Source of the DNA: Chloroflexota bacterium | GTDB taxonomy: Bacteria > Chloroflexota > Anaerolineae > Aggregatilineales > Phototrophicaceae | Direction: 5' to 3' | DNA length: 64,000 nucleotides | Assembly (NCBI GenBank): GCA_013388745.1 | Contig: JACAER010000032.1 | Location: 1-64,000 of the forward strand | Shown here: piece by piece, positions 15,785 to 24,321 of the stretch | Numbering within the stretch: position 1 is the stretch's first letter | Layout: the number at the start of each line of letters is the position of its first letter | The notes under the pieces: model-generated | Database searches by the model: none | What the model saw: the letters and a program-made list of their open reading frames with translations, nothing else | What the model was told of the DNA's origin: nothing | Program-made: the position numbers and the translations under genes

Positions 15785-17317
15785 CTATTTCAGGTCGCGC
15801 ATGTGGGGATAAAGCAGCACGTCGCGAATCGTGCGCTGGTCGGTCATCAGCATGACGAGGCGATCAATGCCCATGCCAAAACCGCCGTTGGGCGGCATCC
15901 CGAAGCGCATGGCGCGCAGATAATCCTCGTCCAGCGGCACAGCATCTTCATCGTCGCCCGCATACAGCTTCGCCATATCAAGAAAACGCTGTTCCTGGTC
16001 GCGCGGGTCGTTGAGTTCGGTAAAGGCGTTGCCCATCTCCATGCCCGCCACATAAAATTCAAAACGTTCGACATGCAAAGTGTCATCGTTGACACGCTTA
16101 GCGAACGGCGAAATATCGCGCGGGAAGTCGATGATAAACGTCGGCTGGATCAGCTTCTTTTCGACAAATTCGCCGAACAGGAATTCCACCAGTTTGCCCC
16201 AGGTCTGGCCGGGCTTGGGATTCACGCCAAGATCGCGCATCGCTTTTTCCAGCGCGCCAGCGTCGGGGTAGTCCATATAGTCGATTGCGGCGAACTGCCT
16301 GATAGCGTCACGCATGGTGATACGTGGCCAACCCGGCTTAAAATCCAGCACATGCTCCTGATACTTGACCTGCGTGCTGCCGTTCACTTCCTTTGCCACA
16401 TAAGCCAGCATTTGCTCGGTGATTTCCATGACGCCACGATAATCGGTGTACGCCTTGTAGAATTCGAGCATTGTGAATTCAGGGTTGTTCTTGTAGCTCA
16501 CCCCTTCGTTGCGGAAATCGCGCCCGATCTCATACACCGCGTCATAGCCACCGACCAACAGCCGCTTGAGATACAGTTCGAAGCTGATACGCAGGTAAAG
16601 TTCCTGCTTCAGTTCGTTGTGATAGGTTGTGAAAGGCCGCGCCGCCGCGCCGCCGTACAACGGCTGCAAAATCGGTGTTTCGACCTCCAGAAACCCTAAT
16701 TCATCCAGAAAACGCCGCACAGCGCGCACGGTCTGTGCCCGCTTGACAAACACGCTGCGTACACTGTGGTTTACCGCCAGATCAGCATAACGCTGGCGAT
16801 AGCGTGTTTCGACATCGCTGAATTCGCCGTATTCGACAATCGTGCCGTCTTCGAGCACCTGCTGCCGGATAAAAGGCAGCGGGCTGAGCGATTTGGCGAT
16901 CAGGTGAAATGCGTTGACCCGCACGCTGATCTCGCCGGCTTTAGTACGCATCAGCTCGCCGGCGGCCTGCACAAAATCGTCAGTGTCGATCAAACTGTCT
17001 TTGATCTGTGTGTAGACCGCATCGCCCAATTCGTTGACGCGCAGGAAAAGCTGGATACGCCCGCTTTCGTCTTCGATATGCATGAACGACACTTTGCCCT
17101 TGACATTGACACGGCGAATCCGCCCACACACGATCACTTCTGGCGCCGGCACGCTGCTTTCCGGGCCATGCTGCGCCTCGTGCAGTTCATATGCCGCGCT
17201 GGCCTGCACAGCCGTGTGCGTGCGCTGAACGCGGGCGGGATAGGGTTTAACTCCGGCGGCTTCAAGGCGCTGCGCCTTTTCCAGCCGCTCTTGTTCGAGC
17301 TTATTCGGCTGCCACAT
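15785..17317 (-). CDS. lysS: Lysyl-tRNA synthetase, class II
   Basis: About 510 residues. An OB-fold anticodon-binding domain (around residues 65-160, VCGRIRRVNVKGKVSFMHI) is followed by the class II catalytic core: motif 2 in FRNEGVSYKNNPEFTMLEFY and motif 3 in NGGFGMGIDRLVMLM. It charges tRNA-Lys. ATG 17317 is preferred, with AGGA 6 nt upstream; a TTG five codons earlier (17332) is less likely. It follows greA by about 50 nt on the same strand and the two probably form an operon, an arrangement seen in several bacterial groups. Confidence 0.97.
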   Translation of the reverse strand: MWQPNKLEQERLEKAQRLEAAGVKPYPARVQRTHTAVQASAAYELHEAQHGPESSVPAPEVIVCGRIRRVNVKGKVSFMHIEDESGRIQLFLRVNELGDAVYTQIKDSLIDTDDFVQAAGELMRTKAGEISVRVNAFHLIAKSLSPLPFIRQQVLEDGTIVEYGEFSDVETRYRQRYADLAVNHSVRSVFVKRAQTVRAVRRFLDELGFLEVETPILQPLYGGAAARPFTTYHNELKQELYLRISFELYLKRLLVGGYDAVYEIGRDFRNEGVSYKNNPEFTMLEFYKAYTDYRGVMEITEQMLAYVAKEVNGSTQVKYQEHVLDFKPGWPRITMRDAIRQFAAIDYMDYPDAGALEKAMRDLGVNPKPGQTWGKLVEFLFGEFVEKKLIQPTFIIDFPRDISPFAKRVNDDTLHVERFEFYVAGMEMGNAFTELNDPRDQEQRFLDMAKLYAGDDEDAVPLDEDYLRAMRFGMPPNGGFGMGIDRLVMLMTDQRTIRDVLLYPHMRDLK

Positions 17318-17364
17318 AGGTGTCCTGTTCAACGAAGGGATAGACTGAAAACAACCCTGCCAGA

Positions 17365-17835
17365 TCAGGCGATTTTTTTGATGATGAAGGTGATTTTGCC
17401 GTCAGGGGCATTAACCACCACCTGATCGTTGACCTTAGCGCCAAGCAGGGCTTTTCCAAGTGGGCTTTCTACGGAGATTTTGCCTTCGCGCGGGTTGGCT
17501 TCGGCAGAGCCGACCAGATGATAGACTTCTTGCTGCTTCGTGCCTTTTTCTACAACGGTCACCACCGAACCCACCACGACGATATCTTTACTACCGGTGG
17601 ATTCGATCACCTGGGCGCTGCTGAGAATCGCTTCCAGGCGGGCGATTTCACCTTCGACAAAGGCCTGCTCGTTTTTAGCATCTTCATATTCGGCGTTCTC
17701 GCTCAGATCCCCGCCTTCTTCCATGGCATGGCGCAGCCGTTCTGCCACTTCGGCGCGGCGCACTTCCAGCAAATGCTTGAGGCGATTTTCTAGATTACGC
17801 AGCCCTTCAGGGGTGAGGTATTGTGCATTATCCAC
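17365..17835 (-). CDS. greA: Transcription elongation factor GreA
   Basis: 156 residues, standard length. N-terminal coiled coil with the catalytic tip GGDLSENAEYEDAKNEQAF (the conserved D and E that bring Mg2+ into the RNA polymerase secondary channel), then an FKBP-like C-terminal domain (SPLGKALLGAKVNDQVVV). It rescues backtracked RNA polymerase by stimulating transcript cleavage. The start is GTG 17835, with AAGGAG 8 nt upstream. A hairpin plus T-run lies in its leader (17868-17899) between a predicted promoter and the start codon. lysS follows. Confidence 0.97.
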   Translation of the reverse strand: MDNAQYLTPEGLRNLENRLKHLLEVRRAEVAERLRHAMEEGGDLSENAEYEDAKNEQAFVEGEIARLEAILSSAQVIESTGSKDIVVVGSVVTVVEKGTKQQEVYHLVGSAEANPREGKISVESPLGKALLGAKVNDQVVVNAPDGKITFIIKKIA

Positions 17836-17867
17836 CTCAGAACTCCTTCATAAAACCAGTACCGACA

Positions 17868-17899
17868 TAAAAGATAAAAACACAGCCCGAAGCTGTGTT
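17868..17899 (-). terminator. Intrinsic terminator in the greA leader
   Basis: Read on the minus strand: AACACAGC, loop TTCGG, GCTGTGTT, then a T-rich tract (17880 to 17868). The 8-bp stem is perfect. It lies 33 nt before the greA start codon and about 50 nt after a predicted promoter, so it either ends the gene at 18036-18740 or attenuates greA. Confidence 0.7.
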
Positions 17900-17954
17900 A
17901 TTTTGCCACCGTTGGGAAAGCCGAGAAAGGGTTGTCCGCCGCTGTTTGTGCTAT

Positions 17955-17983
17955 AAGGTAGCACGAAATCCGCCGACTGTAAA
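17955..17983 (-). promoter_or_regulatory. Predicted greA promoter upstream of the leader terminator
   Basis: On the minus strand TTTACA (17983-17978) and TACCTT (17960-17955) are 17 nt apart. Transcription would begin near 17948, giving a leader of about 113 nt that contains the terminator at 17868-17899. Confidence 0.4.
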
Positions 17984-18035
17984 GTAAAAAATATCTTAAC
18001 ACTCGCTGCAATGCCCGGTCTTCATTCGCGCGGCG

Positions 18036-18740
18036 CTAAGCGCGCTGATACACGATAGCGCGCCGATGCTTGCCTACCGGCCTAATCACCTCCAGCAGCC
18101 GCAAGCAGTAGGCCATTTTGCCCGCGACTGCCGGCGGAATGCGCAGCGTTTGGACTAAATCGCGCGTGGTAAAAGTCGGCGGCAGCGTATCGGGCAGGAG
18201 CGCGGCGTAATCGGCGGGCGCGGCCAGCACATGCGACTCGACCACCGTCAGCAGTCGCCGATCCGCCAGGCTCCAGCCTTTGCGCCGCCAACTGCCCTGC
18301 CCGTCGTCGCGCCAGATTTGCTCCTCATGGATCAGCACAACTTCGAGCGCCAAATGGGGATGCGCCAGCAAACTGGGTAAGCTTACTAATTCGGGGAAGA
18401 CGTGAAAAAGCGTTCCATGACGCGGCGATTTGCGCCGACTCACCAACACACCGTCGCTGTCAACGCGTGTGATATGCCGTTCGACCGCAATGGGATGCAC
18501 AAGGCGCAGTGGATAGCGTTCCAATAGATTATTCAGCTTTTGCTTGAGGCTGCCCAGCCCGCGTGTCTGGATTTCGATAAGCTGCGGCGGGCTGTTGGCG
18601 CTGCAGCGCACCAGGTCGATCACGTAGCCGTCGATGCTGTGTTCGATCAAGTCACCCGGCTGCGCATAATGCGCTTTGAGCGCGGCGTGCAGCGATTTCT
18701 CTTGTAGTTGACCGATGCGACGCGATGTTACTTTGTCCAT
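18036..18740 (-). CDS. Uncharacterised protein with possible PD-(D/E)xK-like nuclease core
   Basis: About 234 residues from ATG 18740; an upstream extension of the same frame would run into the divergent acyltransferase gene and is rejected. No family recognised with confidence. The first third reads like a restriction-enzyme-like core: a helix with E (LQEKSLHAALKAHY), then IDGYVIDLV, a turn, and PQLIEIQTR followed by a helix with KQKLNNLL. The pattern D ... E-x-Q resembles PD-(D/E)xK variants where Gln or a helix Lys replaces the last residue. The C-terminal third looks like a winged helix (TTRDLVQTLRIPPAVAGKMAYCL). A DNA- or RNA-related role is inference only. Confidence 0.75.
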   Translation of the reverse strand: MDKVTSRRIGQLQEKSLHAALKAHYAQPGDLIEHSIDGYVIDLVRCSANSPPQLIEIQTRGLGSLKQKLNNLLERYPLRLVHPIAVERHITRVDSDGVLVSRRKSPRHGTLFHVFPELVSLPSLLAHPHLALEVVLIHEEQIWRDDGQGSWRRKGWSLADRRLLTVVESHVLAAPADYAALLPDTLPPTFTTRDLVQTLRIPPAVAGKMAYCLRLLEVIRPVGKHRRAIVYQRA

Positions 18741-18810
18741 TAAGTAGCTTGGGCCTGAGTACAGGGTTTTATAGATTGATTTTAGTTCAATGATAGGGGC
18801 ATTGTATCGT

Positions 18811-19428
18811 ATGAAGCAACCGTTGAAGCGCTGGCTGTTGTGGATTTTATGGTCGCCGATTTTGCTGGTGTGGCGCATGTTAGGCTGGCGGCCTGTGGGC
18901 GATGACCTGTACACTATCCCGAAAGTCGTGGCGATTGGCGCACCGCATACGTCCAACTGGGATGTGCTGTTGTTCCTGGCGCTGGCCTGCCATTACTGCC
19001 GTGCGCCCAAATGGATGATTAAGGTGGAATGGAATCGCCCGGTGATCGGGCCAATCATGCGCTTTCTGGGCGCCGTGTTCATTCAGCGCGACAAAGACAT
19101 GAACGTCGTTGATCAGGCTGTCAGAGAATTTAACGAGCGCCATGAACTGCTGCTGGTGATCGCGCCGGAAGGCACGCGCAAACGTGTAGAATATTGGAAA
19201 TCGGGCTTTTACCACATTGCCCATAATGCCAACGTGCCGATCGCGCTGGCATTTGTCGATTACAAGCGCAAAATCGGCGGCGTGCTCAGGGTGATGACGC
19301 CAACGGGCGATGAAGAAGCCGATATGCAGCTTATCCGCGAAGCTTATGAAGGCATTCATGCCAGACACCCACAGAATTTTGGTCCCGTGCGCCTGAAACC
19401 CAGGGGCGAGAACCTTCCTACAACATAA
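18811..19428 (+). CDS. PlsC-type acyltransferase (1-acylglycerol-3-phosphate acyltransferase family)
   Basis: About 205 residues. The acyltransferase motif I HTSNWDVL (H-x4-D) and motif III-like APEGTRK are clear, with the hydrophobic N-terminus WLLWILWSPILLVWRML acting as membrane anchor. It is shorter than typical PlsC and resembles the small cytoplasmic-membrane acyltransferases that modify lipids or lipid-linked precursors. ATG 18811 is chosen: TAGGGG lies 12 nt before it, and a weak promoter (TTGGGC at 18751, 17 nt, TAGATT) would start the transcript near 18787. ATG 18790 would add seven residues. Divergent from the nuclease-like gene; it converges with the aminotransferase, 15 nt apart. 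Confidence 0.9.
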   Translation: MKQPLKRWLLWILWSPILLVWRMLGWRPVGDDLYTIPKVVAIGAPHTSNWDVLLFLALACHYCRAPKWMIKVEWNRPVIGPIMRFLGAVFIQRDKDMNVVDQAVREFNERHELLLVIAPEGTRKRVEYWKSGFYHIAHNANVPIALAFVDYKRKIGGVLRVMTPTGDEEADMQLIREAYEGIHARHPQNFGPVRLKPRGENLPTT

Positions 19429-19443
19429 TTTGCCCCAGAAAAA

Positions 19444-20553
19444 TCACGGATTGCGCAGCGCATCGGCCAAGCGCTCCAGACCGGTTTGCAGGCGTCGGCT
19501 GTCGCCGCCGAAGCCGATACGAATATGCTGAGACATCCCGAAAAAGTCACCGGGCACGACAACGACATGCTGCCTTTGTGCCAGCCGTTCTACAAACGCA
19601 GGCACATCGCCTACATCAGTCAGTTGGGGGAAAAAGGTGCAGCCGTAAGCGGGCACGGCACCTATCAATTTGTCAGAGAATTCGGCGGCGAAGTTCTGCA
19701 CCAGCGCTCGATTACGGTTCACGATGTCCAGCGCGCGCTGGCGATAGCGCTCATAGTCGTCGAAAACCAGCGTCGTCATGGCCTGCGTGATACGCGAGGC
19801 GCTGTTGTCGTAAAGAATATGAATCGGGCGCAGCCGTGCCATCGCCGCCGGCGCAGCGATAATCCAGCCCGTGCGCAGCAGGCTCAGACCGTAGACTTTG
19901 GATAAACTGGCAATGGTGATAAAACGCTCGTCGTGGTTGGCGATGGGCGCTTTGGCGACAAAATCCCCAAACACCTGATCCACGAGCACATACACATCAT
20001 ATTTGTGCGCCAGCCGCGCCAGCCCATCCAGGGTAGTCCCGTCCAATGCTGCGCCCGATGGGTTATGCACATGGCTAAGGACGATCAAACGGGTGCGCGG
20101 CGTGATGAGCGTTTCCAGTTCGTCCACATCGACACCATACGTTGGCGCGCGGCGCGGCAGCAGTGTATACGGCACCGTCATCGTGTCCAGCACTCTGATA
20201 AAAGGCTGATACGTGGGGACTTCGACTACCGCGTGATCGCCGCTTTGCAGCAGCGCGCGGCAGACCAGAATATAGGCCATTGAGCAGCCGCTTGTCATCA
20301 GCACCTGTTCTTCATCCGGCACGTTGTATTCGCGGGCGATGGCCTGCCGCAGCAGCGGGTGTCCCCATGAAATCGGCGCATCGCTGCGCGCCAATAACGG
20401 CTGCGGATATGCGCGTTGGAGCGCGGCGTGCAGTATGGCTGTTGGCTCGGACACGGCGCTGCTGTAGAGGTTGTAAATGTCGGGCTGTTCGAGTATCAGC
20501 GTTTCGGCGGCGCGCGCCCATTCCAGATAGTCGTTGGTTTTGAGCAGAAGCAT
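19444..20553 (-). CDS. PLP-dependent aminotransferase, class I/II
   Basis: About 369 residues, fold type I. The internal-aldimine lysine is in ITIASLSKVYGLSLLRTGW, with the PLP-phosphate arginine shortly after; the substrate-binding N-x-P region is HVHNPSGAAL and the LVDQVF aspartate pairs with the cofactor ring. The final arginine lies in HIRIGFGG. It transfers an amino group between an amino acid and a 2-oxo acid; the substrate is not determined. ATG 20553 is preferred because GGTGG lies at correct spacing; ATG 20559 directly abuts it. Divergent from the FKBP gene. Confidence 0.92.
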   Translation of the reverse strand: MLLLKTNDYLEWARAAETLILEQPDIYNLYSSAVSEPTAILHAALQRAYPQPLLARSDAPISWGHPLLRQAIAREYNVPDEEQVLMTSGCSMAYILVCRALLQSGDHAVVEVPTYQPFIRVLDTMTVPYTLLPRRAPTYGVDVDELETLITPRTRLIVLSHVHNPSGAALDGTTLDGLARLAHKYDVYVLVDQVFGDFVAKAPIANHDERFITIASLSKVYGLSLLRTGWIIAAPAAMARLRPIHILYDNSASRITQAMTTLVFDDYERYRQRALDIVNRNRALVQNFAAEFSDKLIGAVPAYGCTFFPQLTDVGDVPAFVERLAQRQHVVVVPGDFFGMSQHIRIGFGGDSRRLQTGLERLADALRNP

Positions 20554-20642
20554 TATCATTCCACCAATGATCGCAGGCGAGTGTATACAGTATAGCCTGT
20601 CTGGTAGAATGGAAAGAGATTATCAGAAAGGACAATATATCC

Positions 20643-21023
20643 ATGCAAGCAGGTCGAGATTTCCTGGCGGCCAACGCCAAAAAAGAGGGTGTAGTGACAA
20701 CGGCCAGCGGGTTGCAGTATAAGGTGCTCAAAGCCGCCGCCGGGCCGAAGCCCAAAGCCACCGACACGGTAGAAGTGCATTATCGCGGCACGCTGATCGA
20801 CGGCAGCGAGTTCGACAGCTCGTATAAGCGCCGCGAATCGATCGAATTCCCGTTGAACCGCGTCATCGCCGGCTGGACAGAGGGCGTACAGCTCATGAGT
20901 ATCGGCGCAAAGTACGAATTCTACATCCCGTTTGAACTGGCCTATGGGCCATCAGGCCGCCCGCCTGTCATCCCGGCGTATGCCACGCTGATCTTTGAAG
21001 TTGAACTGTTAGCGATAAAATAG
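20643..21023 (+). CDS. FKBP-type peptidyl-prolyl cis-trans isomerase
   Basis: 126 residues, one cytoplasmic FKBP domain preceded by a short helical lead like the FklB/FkpA group (FLAANAKKEGVVTTASGLQYKVL). Core motifs: VEVHYRGTLIDGSEFDSSY, VIAGWTEGVQLMSIGAKYEFYIP, LAYG, and the closing strand LIFEVELLAI. It speeds proline isomerisation during folding. There is no signal peptide. GAAAGGA lies upstream of the ATG. Compared with family members it keeps the W and Y of the active pocket. Confidence 0.95.
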   Translation: MQAGRDFLAANAKKEGVVTTASGLQYKVLKAAAGPKPKATDTVEVHYRGTLIDGSEFDSSYKRRESIEFPLNRVIAGWTEGVQLMSIGAKYEFYIPFELAYGPSGRPPVIPAYATLIFEVELLAIK

Positions 21024-21092
21024 TGCGCGGGGTGGGGCTGCGACCTCACCCTCATTGTTGTTATTCTTAGGAAGGAAGAAAGTGATACTACG

Positions 21093-21971
21093 ATGCGAAC
21101 CCGACGCGCGATGTTGTTTATGCCCGGTGACGAGCGCCGCAAGATCGAAAAAGCCGCCGCCATCGGTGTGGACGCGCTGGTGATGGATTTGGAAGACGGC
21201 GTAGCGATCAACAACAAAGAGGCGGCGCGCGCCACCGTCGTGGCGGCGCTGCGCGAGATCGATTTTGGCCGCGCCGAAAAATTGATCCGCGTGAACCCGC
21301 CCACCAGCGCGTTTTATGTGGATGACATCGAACATACGGTGGCGGCGCGCCCGGAGGGTTACGTGCTGCCAAAGGTCGAACATGGGCGACAGGTGCAGGA
21401 AATATCCGCGCGGCTGGCCGCTGCCGAGCACAAACACGGCTGGCCGGCGGGATCGCTGACACTGCTGGCGATTGTCGAAACAGCGATGGGCATCGTGAAT
21501 CTGCGCGAGATCGTCGCCAGCGACCCGCGTTTGAGCGCCTTGATTTTCGGGGCGGAAGACCTGGTGGGCAGCATGGGCGCGATCCGCACACCTGACGGTT
21601 GGGAGGTGTTTTACGCGCGCAGCAAGGTGGTGCTGCATGCCAAAGCCTTTGGAATGCAGGCCATCGATACGCCGTTTGTCTCGCTGGCTGAGGCCGATAC
21701 CAGCAATTTGATCGCCGAAACCGAGCAAGCGCTGTACATGGGCTACGATGGCAAGCTAGCGATTCATCCCAAGCAGGTGGAGATCATCCAGGGCGTGTTC
21801 ACGCCGACAGCGGAACAGGTCCAAAACGCCAAGCGGCTGGTGGAGGCCTACGCCCAGCGCCAGCAGGACGGCGTGGGCGTGCTGGTGCTTGATGGGCGTA
21901 TGATCGACATGCCGATGGTGCGCGCGGCGGAACGGGTGCTGGCGCGCGCACGCGCGGCAGGCGTCGGTTAA
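21093..21971 (+). CDS. CoA-ester lyase, CitE/malyl-CoA lyase family
   Basis: 292 residues, TIM barrel of the HpcH/HpaI and CitE family. Motifs seen: RRAMLFMPGDERRKIEKA (CoA site), the metal-binding E/D in VMDLEDGVAINNKEAAR, the catalytic arginine RVNPP, the metal ligand in LLAIVETAMGIVNL, and FGAEDLVGSMG. Members cleave or form malyl-CoA, beta-methylmalyl-CoA, citramalyl-CoA or citryl-CoA. Stand-alone CitE-like proteins without citrate lyase alpha/gamma subunits, as here, are often (S)-citramalyl-CoA or malyl-CoA lyases/thioesterases. Its stop codon is two bases from that of the converging TPR gene. Confidence 0.92.
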   Translation: MRTRRAMLFMPGDERRKIEKAAAIGVDALVMDLEDGVAINNKEAARATVVAALREIDFGRAEKLIRVNPPTSAFYVDDIEHTVAARPEGYVLPKVEHGRQVQEISARLAAAEHKHGWPAGSLTLLAIVETAMGIVNLREIVASDPRLSALIFGAEDLVGSMGAIRTPDGWEVFYARSKVVLHAKAFGMQAIDTPFVSLAEADTSNLIAETEQALYMGYDGKLAIHPKQVEIIQGVFTPTAEQVQNAKRLVEAYAQRQQDGVGVLVLDGRMIDMPMVRAAERVLARARAAGVG

Positions 21972-21973
21972 GG

Positions 21974-24178
21974 CTATTGTGGGCCGCTGCCGTTGGGAAC
22001 AGCGACGGAGACGGCGCTGATCTCCGCTGTATTCATGGCGTCGGAAATCTTATCGATCAGTGATTGAATATAGTCCCTGAACTGCTGTGGCACATAAGTG
22101 TTGTAGCGAATCGCGCTCAGATCGTCTTTGACGGTGCGCAAGATTTCGTGGACGCCCGGCGCGTGGCGTTCCTCTAACCAGGCTTCGACCAATGTGACCA
22201 GGGTGTTGGTCATCTCGCGGAAGCCATAATCGCTGATCGTGCGATCTGCGTCGTTGAAGGCCTGTAAGATGTTGGTATAGGCTGCCTTGAGCGTGGCTTG
22301 ACGCTCGTCACTGTTCTGTTGGCGAAAGCCCAGTTTGGTCTGGATGGCGGCCAGTGTATCGAGATACATGGCGCGCGGTTGGCCGTGCGACGCGGTCGAT
22401 TTTTCAACAGCCTGGTTCGATAGGACAAGCGCCTCGTCCAGCTTTTCGTCGCGGCCAAGATAGAACAACGCCAGTTCGTTGTAGCCATCCGGCTGTTCGG
22501 GAAAACGTTTAGTCATGGTGCTGAGTTCCGCTTCGACCAGATTGAACTTTTTCTGGGCGCGGTAGGCATAGGCGCGGTTGGCATAGACGTAAGGATCGTC
22601 GGGTGTCAGTTTGACTGTTTCATCCAGATCAAGCTGGGCTTCGGCATAGCGTTCCAGCCCGACATAAGCATAGGCGCGTTTCATGTGGTGTTCGGCGCAG
22701 ATATGTTTGAGTTCGGCCAGGGCACCGCCTTTTTTCTCGGTATCGGCCATTTGCTTGTGATCGAGTTCGATAGCGGTGTTGAGGCGTTCGATCGCTTCGC
22801 CATAAGCGCCCAACCACAGCGACAGACCGCCAAGCTGGGCGAGAATCTGGGCGTCGGGCTGCGCACCGCGCCGCTGGTTTAACTGTTCGAGCAGCTTCCC
22901 ATAGCCCTGAGCCAGCGAAATCAGCGTATCGAGATTTTCTTCCGGTGGCGTGCCGGTGCGCCAGGTGGAATCGACTTTGCTGCGCAGCAGATCGAACAGC
23001 TCTTTCATCTGCTTTTCTGAGAACTTACGCACATCCTGAATACGGGCGGTGGCCTGATCCCAATAGTCAAGGACACGATGCACATTGGCGCCTTCGCGCG
23101 TGGAACGATAGAGAGTGCCGAGTTTGTCGGGGGTGCTTTGCAGTTGGCGCGCCAATTCCTGCTGCTTGGCGCCGTCTTCGGCGCAGCTTTCCCACGCCTT
23201 ATGAAAATCGGAGAGCAGACGGATTTTGCCGCGCCGGAAACTTTCGATTTCGCTTTCATCCAGGTACAAAAACAGGATCGCCTGGTCAATCCATTCCAGC
23301 ACTTGCTGCGCGCTGAAAGCGGTGTTGACCAGCAGGTCAATGATCTCCGCCGAGGCCAGATTTTGGATGTCGTCGATGCCATTATCACGCAAGCGCGTTT
23401 CGTGCAGATCGCTGATGCCGTCGATCAGTCCCAGATGCAGCGATTCAGTACGCCGTCCGCTGAATTCCAGCGCGCGCTGCGCCAGGCGGTTAAACCAGCG
23501 CACAGCCAGGTAGGGAAAAAAGCCCAACGAAAAGGCGATGATGGCCAGCAGGCCGGCGCCGATGCCGGTGGCTTGCTGTGTGCCTTCAGAATTAGCGACA
23601 AAGGCAATCGTCTCGAAAGCCACATAATTAAAGACCATACCGGCCAGCAGGGTAAAGGCGGCATACAGATAAGCCATTGGGTGCAGGTCGTTGGTGGTGT
23701 AGCGGCGGTAGATGAGGAAAACAGAAAAGAGGTATGCGCCCAAAAAACCGTAGCGCATAGCCTGGAGTGTGTTGGTATCTTTCAAAGCGAGCACAGGCGA
23801 GGTCTGTGGGTCCCAGAAAAACCAACTGCCGCCGATGATGGTTAGCAGGCAGGCCAGCGCGATGAAAAAGGTGTAGCTGAGTGGATCATGTACGCGCTGG
23901 TAGAGTTCGTTGGCTTTGGCCTGTGCTTCGGACTGCGTGTAGCCTAACAGCGCGAGGTCATCACGCAGACGTTCGATGCGCGTCTGGCGCTGCTGGCCGT
24001 AGTAAGCCATGTAGGTGAGCGGGAAAAAGCACACCATGACAAAAATCACCAGAAAGCCGCCAAGATTCTGTCCCGCCCAGAACTCTGTCCAGGCATACCG
24101 CAGGGTGAGAATCATGAACAGTGTGCCAGCGAGAAAGACGACGACAGTTAACAGCGTGCGCCAATTCCACGTTGCCAT
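21974..24178 (-). CDS. Multi-pass membrane protein with TPR domain
   Basis: 734 residues. The N-terminal 230 residues hold about six hydrophobic segments (TLLTVVVFLAGTLFMILTL, FLVIFVMVCFFPLTYMAYY, FFIALACLLTIIGGSWFF and others). A helical stretch around residues 258-315 (ISDLHETRLRDNGIDDIQNL and on) resembles helix-hairpin-helix/SAM-type modules. From about residue 420 there are several TPR units (LGGLSLWLGAYGEAIERLNT, AYVGLERYAEAQLDLDETV, PDDPYVYANRAYAYRAQKKF). The TPR part likely faces the cytoplasm and recruits partners to the membrane. No named family recognised. The gene is preceded by a large inverted repeat. Confidence 0.88.
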   Translation of the reverse strand: MATWNWRTLLTVVVFLAGTLFMILTLRYAWTEFWAGQNLGGFLVIFVMVCFFPLTYMAYYGQQRQTRIERLRDDLALLGYTQSEAQAKANELYQRVHDPLSYTFFIALACLLTIIGGSWFFWDPQTSPVLALKDTNTLQAMRYGFLGAYLFSVFLIYRRYTTNDLHPMAYLYAAFTLLAGMVFNYVAFETIAFVANSEGTQQATGIGAGLLAIIAFSLGFFPYLAVRWFNRLAQRALEFSGRRTESLHLGLIDGISDLHETRLRDNGIDDIQNLASAEIIDLLVNTAFSAQQVLEWIDQAILFLYLDESEIESFRRGKIRLLSDFHKAWESCAEDGAKQQELARQLQSTPDKLGTLYRSTREGANVHRVLDYWDQATARIQDVRKFSEKQMKELFDLLRSKVDSTWRTGTPPEENLDTLISLAQGYGKLLEQLNQRRGAQPDAQILAQLGGLSLWLGAYGEAIERLNTAIELDHKQMADTEKKGGALAELKHICAEHHMKRAYAYVGLERYAEAQLDLDETVKLTPDDPYVYANRAYAYRAQKKFNLVEAELSTMTKRFPEQPDGYNELALFYLGRDEKLDEALVLSNQAVEKSTASHGQPRAMYLDTLAAIQTKLGFRQQNSDERQATLKAAYTNILQAFNDADRTISDYGFREMTNTLVTLVEAWLEERHAPGVHEILRTVKDDLSAIRYNTYVPQQFRDYIQSLIDKISDAMNTAEISAVSVAVPNGSGPQ

Positions 24179-24223
24179 GATTAAGAAGCTCCCTATTTTG
24201 AGACCTGCGCAGTCGCGCGGCGC

Positions 24224-24260
24224 TTGAGCAGGGGTTTAAACCCGCTGTCGGCCTGCTCAA
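24224..24260. repeat. Nested inverted repeat upstream of the TPR gene
   Basis: TTGAGCAGG (24224-24232) pairs with CCTGCTCAA (24252-24260); inside it GGGTTTAAACCC (24232-24243) is itself a perfect 12-bp palindrome. It may terminate the M24 peptidase transcript or act as a regulatory site for the TPR gene, but no T-run is present. Confidence 0.45.
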
Positions 24261-24321
24261 CCATCCACGAACTATATCATCAGGATAATCCCAAAACCAA
24301 GCGGTGACTAGTACTGCGTGT

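Noticed and set aside
15767-16699. 310-codon open frame on the plus strand
   Set aside because: Antisense to lysS.
18741-18956. 72-codon N-terminal extension of the minus-strand gene 18036-18740
   Set aside because: It overlaps the divergent acyltransferase start and has no ribosome-binding site; ATG 18740 is enough.
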